10,226 nucleotides of DNA, taken from Hymenopellis radicata. Taxonomy: Eukaryota > Basidiomycota > Agaricomycetes > Agaricales > Physalacriaceae. Where the stretch lies: the NCBI GenBank assembly GCA_015501595.1, contig JADNRX010001387.1, positions 1 through 10,226 of the forward strand, in the 5' to 3' direction. The notes beneath the pieces are model-generated. The model saw only the letters and a list, made by a program, of their open reading frames with translations. It made no database searches and was not told the origin of the DNA. The position numbers were made by a program, and so were the translations under genes. This document shows, piece by piece, positions 1-6,812 of the stretch. Each line of letters opens with the position of its first letter. Within the stretch, counting starts at the first letter, position 1.

Positions 1-155
1 TAATGATGGTGGTTATGTATATGCGAGTCCGTGGTATGGAATGGAGGTGAAGGAATGAAGGACAATTGTGCGAGACGCGACATGGCGCGGCTAGGATGGC
101 ATGTGGAACTCGAAAGATCGAGTATGGAGGAATGGGAAGGGTATTGGAAAGTCGT

Positions 156-416
156 TCAGAACGAGTTCCTCCTTCGCCGGAATCCAAATACTTTGCGCAA
201 GAGGATTGTCATCTTCTTCTCCTCTCCATCCGCCTCATCCTCCTCTGAAGAAAGAGACGATCGACGTTTTGATGGAAAGAGCTGGCCAAGCTCTTCATAC
301 ATGAGATGGGTGTCTCGCGGAGACTGGTTGGGCATGAAGAGGCTGAATGGGCTGGCTGAAGATGTGCCAGACGTAGACGTCGTTGCGAATGACGAGAAGG
401 AGTTATAGTAGGACAT
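156..416 (-). CDS. small hypothetical Ser-rich protein (86 aa)
   Basis: I do not recognise this protein. The frame is open from ATG (416) to TGA (156-158). Residues 1-26 are rich in Ser/Thr. A basic patch KRRSS (50-54) is followed by an acidic run (58-67) and a strongly basic tail with RRRR near the C-terminus. Support for a real gene: codons favour C/G at third positions (TTC, AAC, GAG dominate), and the upstream side holds a TATA box at 524-529 followed by a pyrimidine-rich leader. Weaknesses: no family match, context CCA before the ATG is only moderate, and a small plus-strand frame overlaps it. It lies on the same strand as the acetyltransferase upstream of it, 405 nt away. It could also be one exon of a longer spliced gene. 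No function is proposed. Confidence 0.4.
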   Translation of the reverse strand: MSYYNSFSSFATTSTSGTSSASPFSLFMPNQSPRDTHLMYEELGQLFPSKRRSSLSSEEDEADGEEKKMTILLRKVFGFRRRRNSF

Positions 417-821
417 TGGACCGGCACGAACTGCAGACGTGGCGCAAATTATGGGCCTTGAATGGCTGGGTGAGAGGGATGGTGGGCCAGTGGCAGCCTG
501 TTGGATATTCGACCCTTCACAGCTTTATATGCCACAGTCATGCAGATCAACCAATTCGTGGGAACCGCGTTCTCTTTTGCCGCATTTGGTAGCTCTTGTT
601 CTCCATAATGTTGGGTAAACAAGGTCTCCACGTCACGCATCTTCCATGGATACCAGGTTGACCTCGTGGCCCGCTCATTATGCCCAAAATGCTCTGTAGT
701 CGCTACCTTCTCTCTCAAGAGGACGTTGGATTGTACACCTTGTACCCAAATAGCAGGGTTACGCCGCTTTACACGTAAAAGTCGCCATTGTTCGAAGCTC
801 TGTCAACCCCACGTAGATGAT
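417..821. other. intergenic region between the acetyltransferase and the 86-aa frame
   Basis: This 405-nt stretch holds the probable promoter of the small minus-strand frame (TATA at 524-529) and the 3' end of the acetyltransferase transcript. Short open frames exist on both strands, but none has a recognisable domain or a consistent exon structure. Confidence 0.5.
524..529 (-). promoter_or_regulatory. TATA box for the 86-aa reading frame
   Basis: The minus strand reads CATATAAAGC here, 108 nt before the ATG at 416, followed by a C/T-rich stretch. This arrangement is common in fungal promoters. It is the main non-coding support for the small gene at 156-416. Confidence 0.35.
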
Positions 822-1430
822 CTATGGACCCACAAATGCCAATCCCATATTGGACTCTGTCCCCCCTATGACCTTGAATCCCAAGCGCTCGTAGAATGCG
901 CGCGCATTAACATTCCGGGGATCCATCCCTACCCACACGCCCGCCACATTGATGCTCTTGAGATATTCAACAGCTGCCTCGATCAACTTCCTTCCCCAAC
1001 CCTTTCCCTGATATTTCGGAAGTATATCGATATGAAGATGTGCCTTCGAAAACGCGATGTTCACGTCTGGTGCAGTATGCATGTTCCTCAACAGGTTCAT
1101 GTACCGTTCGTCTGCCGGCTTCTTGGCCAACGATGGAGGGTATTTCTCTGCCAGCGGAGGCCACCAGTGTTCGGAGGCGTAGCTCTCGAAAGCGCGCGTA
1201 TCTGCAGATCCTAGAACGTATCCTACGATCTCCCCTTGGTCCTCCAACACGAATCCCCAGCATGTGACGGGAATTTTCGCATAAGGGACCGCGTATACAA
1301 GCCCAGGAAGCTCTCCGAAATCGTGTAAATGCTCAGCTGAGTTGCCTGCGTCTGCCGTGAGAAGACAGATACGCGATAATGACGGGGTATCTGCCTCAGT
1401 CGTCTTTCGAATGATGGTACCGGTTGACAT
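822..1430 (-). CDS. GNAT-family N-acetyltransferase, O-GlcNAcase-domain-like
   Basis: This is a 202-aa intronless single-domain acyltransferase expected to move an acetyl group from acetyl-CoA to an unknown amine. Acetyl-CoA-binding motif A is visible at about residues 136-152, with the core QGKGWG at 141-146. Before it comes a beta-hairpin, FVLEDQGEIVGYVLGSAD (60-77), and near the end the usual ARAFYERLGFK (177-187). The region 41-100, with PGLVYAVPY and a Trp-rich stretch before EKYP, resembles the acetyltransferase-like domain at the C-terminus of O-GlcNAcase and its stand-alone microbial relatives. That link is from family knowledge, not a search. I chose the ATG at 1430 (context ACC) because homology begins there. 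The frame stays open upstream to an ATG at 1583, which would add 51 residues rich in Arg and Ser and could be a targeting extension. It lies downstream of the transporter on the same strand. The substrate is unknown. Confidence 0.88.
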   Translation of the reverse strand: MSTGTIIRKTTEADTPSLSRICLLTADAGNSAEHLHDFGELPGLVYAVPYAKIPVTCWGFVLEDQGEIVGYVLGSADTRAFESYASEHWWPPLAEKYPPSLAKKPADERYMNLLRNMHTAPDVNIAFSKAHLHIDILPKYQGKGWGRKLIEAAVEYLKSINVAGVWVGMDPRNVNARAFYERLGFKVIGGTESNMGLAFVGP

Positions 1431-1674
1431 GGTGCAAGATATATAATCAGCAATCCCGATGTGGATCGCAAGCAAGTTGAAGCAACCTGCCAAGAATGGC
1501 TTGCGGTCAATCAGATAAGAATCCGAAAGTTGAAGTCGAATTCGTGCAGAGGACGGTGAGAGCTGTTTTCGACCAAAGGACATGTTGTGGCATGCTTATC
1601 GTCTTACTAATGATGCACCAAAGATAAAATGTCATGAAAACCGTAAACAATACATGTACAAGCGTAGCACTCAT
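1431..1674. other. transporter 3' end and acetyltransferase promoter
   Basis: This 244-nt gap separates two genes on the minus strand. It carries an in-frame upstream extension of the acetyltransferase (to an ATG at 1583). On the minus strand it also has a TATATA-like run at about 1440-1447, only about 10 nt before the chosen ATG, which is too close to act as that start's TATA box in the usual way. Confidence 0.45.
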
Positions 1675-4289
1675 TCAAGCCGAAGACTTCTCGTCGTTCG
1701 TGCTGTTATCCAAAACTTCCTGCACACCCTTTTCGTGATCATGAACATGGTCGAGCAAATGCGGCTTCCAGTCGGCAGACCGCCATGGCTTGATATTTGC
1801 ACGATACATTTCGTCAACCTGCAAAACAGGATGAGTTTATGCTCGAAATAGAGAGTTCAAATCAACGTGCCTCTTCAAGACTGAGTCCTCTGGTTTCAGG
1901 AATGAAGAAGTATACGTAGAACCATCCTATGAAGTAGAAAGTTAATGATTGAAATTATCAGAGGTCTTCTCACTTACCGAATGTCAACATTCCGAAGAAG
2001 ATCATCAAGATGAGAGGACCGATGCTGGAGAAGACGTTCAGCAGTCGGCAACGTCATCAACTGACAAACTTACTCTTCAGCGATACGCGGAGCGAAGAAA
2101 GACAGCAGGAAATTCCATAACCAGTTCGTTGCGCTTCCCAGGGCGATGGCTTTGGGTCGGACACGCAGAGGGAAGGATTCGCCAAGGTACACCCATCTGC
2201 GTAAGTATATTTAGAGGTGGACTACTTCTTTGGGAGACCAACACATACGGAACCGGTCCCCAGAAGATGGAGAACGAAAAGACGTGTAAGACGGCAAAGG
2301 CGATCATGGTATCACCTAAATCGTACATGAGAACAAAGACACACACAATCGAGTCTGAGCCTTACCTCCTTGCTTGTTGCGAGGCGTAAGCTGACTTGCA
2401 GGCGTACCAGCAGGTGCCAGGGTGAAATGACCAACAAGACCGGCCTATAAATAGCGTTGGTTACACAACGAGCCTTTTGGAACGAGTAGCACGTACAATA
2501 ATGGAACATGCAGCCTCCAGAACGGCCCCAAGAAGCAGAGACTAAATGTTAGTTTAGTGAGGACATCCGATGTACAATTGCGCGAGCCACTTACGCGTCG
2601 ACGTCCCCAAGCTTCGATGAGATACTGATACAGGGTTAGCTACAAGCATGATGACGAAAAAATAGAACAAATACCAGAGCAGGATAGTTCCAACGACAGA
2701 GACGGCTCCTAGGATGGTCTGAATGATGTATGGAGACAATCTATTGGAGCGCGCCGTTAAACCGATGCTGGACTGGATACACGGGAATGGACTCACTCGG
2801 TTCCAGCACTCTTGAAGAACGTATCGCCGTAGTAATCTTGGGGGTAGGATTAAACGAGTAAAGAATCCGTTGGAAAAGGACACTCACAGTAGAAGTTTTG
2901 ACCATTGAGCTGTTGGATGAACTGCAGCATCATTCCATTTATGGTACGCTTCCACAGTGCGTTTCTCGTTGAGAAACACTCCAGCCATGTCGCCTTTCCG
3001 TGCTCGTTCTCAGCTCTGATACCGAACATCAGCTCTTCGACCAACTCCTCGACCAGGGGATCATCGAGGGGAACGCTATTTAACTCCGCAATGACGCCGC
3101 GAGCCTCCTCTGTCCTATCTGTGCCCAGAAGGTGACGGCTGGAGACAAATTAGAACACGACACGTTTGTATTGTTGACCGAACGTACGGAGACTCTGGAA
3201 GGAAGAAGATCCCGGACAAGAGGATGAGACCCATAGCATTTGCAGACCGACAGGAATACGCCATGATGCAGAGTTATCGATAGTGTGCGTGGCCAAATCT
3301 ATGATATAGCTCAGGAAGATACTACGGGAAACAAGTCAGGATAAACTTCGGTCACAGAAAGAGACGTACCCCATGATGATTTGCAATTGGTACAACACAA
3401 GAAGTGCTCCACGAAGGGCTTTCGGTGCTGTCTCTCCATTGTACAGGCTACGATGATTGCATCAGTATGATTTGTATGACGTTCACTAGCTCACGTACGG
3501 GACAATGGCTGATCGAATACAAATTTAGTTAAAGTAGTGAGGCAGGAAGGAAGACGACGTACCAGACATGGCACCAACACCAAGGCCAGCAATAAAGCGT
3601 CCAACGGACATTTGAGCAATCGACGTTTCCGTCGCGGTTTGGATAACGACTCCGACTGTGAATATAGCTGCCCAAATCAGGATAGAGCCTCGTCGCCCGA
3701 AACGATCAGATGTGAAGGCTTGTCCGAGTGCGCCGCTGGATGCCATATGAGCAGGTAGAACCAGGACTACAAACAACGCGACCTACACGAATGTTCTAGA
3801 TACAATGTCAATGTCAGCTTCGATATTCCTCTCTACAGCGCGCGACGTACCCAGCCGAAAGTAGAGACGTGATAATAGATTGCCGGTGACTGGAAAGAAC
3901 ATATTCGCCAGTTGACGCATTGAGTTCGCCGAAGCGACGAACAAAATCCGGCATGATCAGACATCCCTACACAACTCGTATAAGCGTATTGTCGGTTCCC
4001 GTGAGCGTAGACGCACTGAAATGACACCTATAGAGGTGTTAGTGACGTCAAGTATTGTCAACGACCTGAACCAGGCGCACCAATGTCGTATCCAAAAAGG
4101 AATCCTTGAATACACATGCTCCGTCAACATCATCTTGGGCCACAATAACGGCATCTTACCTCCTACAAGAGTTCATGAGCATCGACGAACTGGTGATGTA
4201 TAACAAGGAAACGCACCAAACGCAATGAAGATGGACAATAAAATCGTTCGCCTGTTCGTAGGAACAGCCCTCGTCACGATAGGCGCCAT
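1675..4289 (-). CDS. MFS sugar (hexose-type) transporter, 21 exons, two frame lesions
   Basis: Plasma-membrane 12-helix sugar:proton symporter of the MFS sugar porter family, 526 codons, close to the family norm. Exons in transcription order: 4289-4217, 4162-4160, 4104-4081, 4027-4017, 3966-3851, 3795-3787, 3735-3563, 3508-3499, 3447-3370, 3321-3188, 3138-2888, 2836-2797, 2740-2675, 2624-2595, 2541-2497, 2444-2366, 2315-2249, 2196-2074, 2024-1978, 1926-1871, 1818-1675. Family marks in order: GGFLFGYDIG (25-34), SDRFGRRGS (88-96), GRFIAGLGVG and PLYNGETAP (140-148), LPESPR (207-212), QQLNGQNFYYYYG (TM7, before 298), WGRRR (336-340), GPVPWVYLGESFPLRVRP, and PETRGLSLEE before a short acidic tail. 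The start is supported by a TATA box 64 nt upstream and an upstream in-frame stop. The coding sum is 1579 nt where 1581 is needed: one base is missing after W196 (3230-3232) and one at the W330/Y331 junction. All other codons are open. Substrate specificity (glucose or another hexose) is inferred only. Confidence 0.9.
1819..1870 (-). other. GC-AG intron (transporter intron 20)
   Basis: The upstream exon ends in the codons for LSLEE and the next begins with VDEMYR, as the family expects. The only split that keeps this uses donor AG|GCACGT and acceptor TTTTGCAG. A GT is present 4 nt further in, but using it with this acceptor gives an immediate stop. Length is 52 nt, matching its neighbours. 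Confidence 0.75.
2625..2674 (-). other. transporter intron 13, canonical splice shifts the frame
   Basis: The GT donor leaves the exon at ...CTC TG and the CAG acceptor gives TAT CTC ATC. Joined canonically, the frame becomes TGT ATC TCA and reaches a stop within the next intron. The family needs LLW-YLIEAWGRRR, which is one G more at the junction. An exon start of G-TATCTC, i.e. CAGG instead of CAG, would repair it. A non-canonical GT-CA or TA-AG split is the alternative. Confidence 0.7.
3229..3233 (-). other. single-base frame lesion in transporter exon 10
   Basis: Coding bases read ATG CTA TGG GTC TCA, giving QMLW and then nonsense. One extra G in the GGG run (3230-3232) restores W-GLILLSGIFFLPESPR, the expected helix 6 and PESPR motif. 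Exon length is 134 nt where 135 is required by the flanking intron phases. Confidence 0.8.
3499..3508 (-). other. 10-nt micro-exon (transporter exon 8)
   Basis: The exon CCATTGTCCC is flanked by a GATCAG acceptor and a GTACGT donor, between introns of 54 and 51 nt. Joined, it gives GAMSA-IVP-LYNGETAP, the conserved helix-4/5 segment. Skipping it breaks the frame. Confidence 0.85.
3787..3795 (-). other. 9-nt micro-exon (transporter exon 6)
   Basis: The exon AACATTCGT sits between a TCTAG acceptor and a GTAGGT donor, with introns of 55 and 51 nt. It restores SAGTFVGALGQ, where the family has SAGTFFGALG. Skipping it keeps the frame but removes three residues of helix 2. Confidence 0.75.
4017..4027 (-). 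other. 11-nt micro-exon (transporter exon 4)
   Basis: The exon GTGTCATTTCA lies between a TCTATAG acceptor (branch CTAAC nearby) and a GTGCGT donor, with introns of 53 and 50 nt. It encodes the join GYDI-GVIS-GCLIMPDF, a conserved stretch after helix 1. Confidence 0.85.
4160..4162 (-). other. 3-nt micro-exon GAG (transporter exon 2)
   Basis: Between exon 1 (ends TTT G) and exon 3 (begins GA TTC) lie 112 nt, about twice the gene's normal intron. They divide into 54 nt (GTGCGT...TTGTAG), GAG, and 55 nt (GTAAGA...TTCAAG). Including GAG yields AFGGFLFGYD, the family form. Skipping it yields AFGFLFGYD, one glycine short, still in frame. The sequence GAG|GTAAGA could alternatively be a zero-length recursive splice point. 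Confidence 0.6.
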
Positions 4290-4352
4290 AACTGATGTTC
4301 AACAAGGAACCAGAAGAATCCGAGTCTGAAGAAGACCAGAAGCTCCACTTCC

Positions 4353-4360
4353 ATTATATA
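4353..4360 (-). promoter_or_regulatory. TATA box of the sugar transporter gene
   Basis: The minus strand reads TATATAAT here, 64 nt before the ATG at 4289, followed by a leader rich in CTTCT. The spacing matches the 63 nt seen at the farnesyl diphosphate synthase gene. Confidence 0.65.
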
Positions 4361-4379
4361 CCTGGGAAGTTCAGCGCAT

Positions 4380-4629
4380 CCGGGGAATAGATCAGAATTC
4401 ACTGGGCAAAACATGCGGAGGCGCGTGAGAGAAAAATTGAGAGGAATCGACAAAAAGAGGAAGACGTCTCCCATCCGAGTCATCTGACTGTTCGGAGTGG
4501 GCGGAACGGTTTGCGGACCTCGTAAAGCATGGCCCCATGCTCTTGATGCGTGATGGAAGCACCGCGGTACCATGCATCACATCGCCGGGGAATAATATTG
4601 CGTGGGTGCGTTGGGATCTGGGGCCCCGG
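4380..4629. promoter_or_regulatory. cluster of CreA/Mig1-like SYGGRG motifs
   Basis: CCGGGG at 4380-4385 and 4585-4590, GCGGAG at 4415-4420, CTGGGG at 4618-4623 and CCGGGG on the minus strand at 4624-4629 match the fungal carbon catabolite repressor consensus. They lie about 90-340 nt upstream of the transporter start. The motif is short: about one per 256 nt is expected by chance on both strands, so five in 250 nt is suggestive only. Confidence 0.35.
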
Positions 4630-5965
4630 GAGGAGAGCATGCGACGCGTGAGCAATACGACTAAACGCGCCCATCTGATTCCATGGCCACATTCCAAAGC
4701 GCGCCTTCATTTTTTCTGGAACAAATGAAGGAAAATCATCGGGCAAGTTGACCACTGTAGAAGTCTGTTGCCTAAAACCGTTGGTTCTGGAAGAAATTGC
4801 AAGGGGAGCGCAGGATAGAATATGGCTGAGGTGGTGGTTCAGAGAAAGTGATCGAGATCTGAATCTTCCAGGATCATGCGCTTAAAAAGCCGGTTCGAGC
4901 CTCCGGCCCGGCCTCGGTTCCCGCCTCTCTGCCGCCTTTTCGAGCGGGTTGCAAGTACGGAATGTTCATCGAAAATTGAAATGAATGCGGGCCCGACCAT
5001 CTTGTAAGTAACATTACGAAAGGCAGGCAGGACGGCACACGACTCTGGCATGGACGTTCAAAAAGCGACGCGGCGTCTAGTCTCGAACCAGCCGCTCGAC
5101 GTTTTTTGAGGGGATGAGGATCTGATCGGCTTGGTGAAGCGACTGGCATCGAGTCTACGCGGCGTCGAGCTGGCAGCGTGTGTGGTCATGCATCGTATCA
5201 GTAACCATCATGCAATTCTTTTAAACAACAAGTCGTGCAATGACATCGCCTCATTTGTTATTGCCTCTTTCAAAAGTGGTCCGACCTCGGGACTAGACTC
5301 GGAATCGCGACAGTTGTACTTATGGAAGAGGGTAAGTAGCTGCACCGGCAGTGATTGATGAAGACATTTGGTTATTGAATACTATTCGGAATAGCCGATT
5401 TTCCGACATCGGGAATGTGTTTCTACAATTGTGAGCCCGTTTCCCAAGCACATCCTTTGCGAACACGGACCAGTGAGTATTAGGCAGCTGAGAAGGCCCG
5501 GGAAAGACTGGGAAAGAAGGGAATAAGACGCTGCACATACTCTGGGTATGACGCATATTCTGAGTTGACGACGAGTCCAAAAGTCGGTCCCTATCTGGTT
5601 GCTATCTTGATAAATACCAAGGCGTTGTCACTGTCAATGGCCGCTAAGCAACGCAGGGAATGTGTGGAATTGGAGAGAGCGTCTGAGAATGACGCCACTG
5701 ATAGAGGCCAAGGTGATCTCCGTCTCAAGGATCTACAGAACGCCGGCATGGCCCGTGACGGAGTGAAGATTTGGCTTATAAGTCAGCAACCAGTCAGACC
5801 ACGCATCTCCGATTTAACAAGCCCAGACATCAGAACCAGAGGGCCTTTCGCTAGTCCGGACCTGCGAAAGCCACACCCTTTATACGACCACCATCTTGCG
5901 CGTCCTCTAAGACTATAGCAGCTCCTTGCTCGCATTGCAAAACAGCGCGCCACTAGTCGAAACAC
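4630..5965. other. long gene-free stretch
   Basis: About 1.3 kb between the transporter promoter and the small membrane-protein frame. Open frames of 60-117 codons occur on both strands, but none shows a known motif or a family-supported exon chain. It includes a GC-rich patch (4889-4950) and scattered splice-like sequences, e.g. AGG|GTAAGT at 5329-5336. Weak TATA-like TTATAA/TATACG sequences lie near 5774 and 5881. It may hold regulatory sequence or an unrecognised non-coding or orphan transcript. Confidence 0.4.
4889..4907. repeat. short GC hairpin
   Basis: GCCGG and CCGGC pair perfectly around a 9-nt loop (TTCGAGCCT). There is no T-run after it and no link to a gene; its role is unknown. 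Confidence 0.3.
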
Positions 5966-6262
5966 ATGCCGCCTGTAGCTGATACACCAACATCCTCCGA
6001 CATCATCGAACTCGTTCCATACGGGGAGGTCACCTTTCCGTTCCTTTTACTTGTCCTGGCGCTGTGCATCTTCGTCGTCGTTATGCGCAAAGGGAGTGGT
6101 AGCAGAGAGGAGACAATGTACGACATGCGAGAGCAGCATATCGCGTTGAAGCCAGTGTCGACGATAGCAGAGGGTGCGCCATCGTCGGGAGGAGTGGTGA
6201 TGGTCCCGGTGCTATTCGTGCCCCAAGGGGAGGATGATGCCCGGTCGGACAATGGATGCTAA
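5966..6262 (+). CDS. small single-pass membrane protein, hypothetical (98 aa)
   Basis: I do not recognise this protein. The frame runs from ATG 5966 to TAA. It has a polar, acidic N-terminus (1-23), one clear hydrophobic helix FPFLLLVLALCIFVVV (about 24-39), then MRKG and a hydrophilic tail with an acidic QGEDDARSD end. The positive residues RK (41-42) just after the helix predict a cytosolic C-terminus and no cleaved signal peptide. Codon choice (GAG, GTC, ATC, TTC) looks coding-like. TATA-like TATACG lies about 80 nt upstream (5881-5886). It is transcribed toward the farnesyl diphosphate synthase gene, 550 nt away on the same strand. It may be complete or an exon of a larger gene; the start context (CAC before ATG) is weak. 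Confidence 0.5.
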   Translation: MPPVADTPTSSDIIELVPYGEVTFPFLLLVLALCIFVVVMRKGSGSREETMYDMREQHIALKPVSTIAEGAPSSGGVVMVPVLFVPQGEDDARSDNGC

Positions 6263-6812
6263 TAAGTACGCGGCGCAAAAGCATTATGGTACGTCGCATT
6301 CACGTTTTAAACAACTCTGCACTGAATACACGAACCTGGGCGACAGGTTGCCTCGCTCCTCGCTCTCACGAGTCACGACGACGTCTGTATTTTACCCCAA
6401 CCAACCTGTATATAAGTGTATTCTATAATTCGACTGTATTACCTTGCTATCGCGAGTGCGAGTGACCCGGAGAACAAGAAAGCAAGACTGCTTCCGATAG
6501 ACAATGTGGACAAAGTTCAAATCAATCATTCAAGAGAGGCTTCCAGAGAGCAGCAGCGGAGACGGATAAGGAACAACGCAGCGAGCAGCCTGCCCGTCGT
6601 CGGGAACAGCGTGCGAGGTGGAATCGAGTCGGTCCGTCGGTCAAGATCGCGTCGCCGCTGTCGGATACAAGTTGGGGATAGGTAAGGTCCGAGGCCGCTT
6701 GTGTCTCAGATGATGGACAAGGTGAAGGGAAAGATTTTTTAATATATAAAGAGTGGATCGATTCTGAGGTTCCCGTAATAGTTCCATTCGCCCTCTCATC
6801 CGATCTACCACA
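6263..6812. other. promoter region of farnesyl diphosphate synthase
   Basis: A 550-nt stretch containing the 3' side of the small membrane-protein frame and the promoter of the next gene. An Arg/Ser-rich plus-strand frame (6416-6685) has no family features. I see no repeats or RNA genes. Confidence 0.5.
6743..6750 (+). promoter_or_regulatory. TATA box of farnesyl diphosphate synthase
   Basis: TATATAAA, 63 nt before the ATG at 6813, preceded by a T-run and followed by a pyrimidine-rich leader (CCCTCTCATCC) and a CACAATG start with A at -3. Confidence 0.75.

Noticed and set aside
31..408. Plus-strand open frame of 125 codons
   Set aside because: It is opposite the 86-aa minus-strand frame, has an unstructured composition and shows no promoter or family features.
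472..608. Plus-strand hydrophobic peptide (…FVGTAFSFAAFGSS…)
   Set aside because: It looks membrane-like, but has no start upstream in frame, ends quickly, and overlaps the probable promoter of the minus-strand gene.
666..1214. Cys-rich plus-strand frame of 182 codons
   Set aside because: Most of it is the complement of the acetyltransferase coding sequence; the Cys pattern at its start matches no zinc-finger spacing I recognise.
1438..1448. TATA box for the acetyltransferase
   Set aside because: It is about 10 nt from the ATG that homology supports, too close to place a transcription start upstream of that codon.
4881..4920. tRNA-like T-arm (GGTTCGAGCC)
   Set aside because: The loop between the GCCGG/CCGGC stem is 9 nt instead of 7, and no acceptor stem, D-arm or anticodon arm can be placed around it.
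5329..5393. Possible intron (AGG|GTAAGT ... GGAATAG)
   Set aside because: Good borders, but flanking sequence gives no protein family on either side, so it may be chance.
5565..5918. Plus-strand frame of 117 codons
   Set aside because: No recognisable domain, composition shifts along its length, and no supporting splice or promoter pattern.
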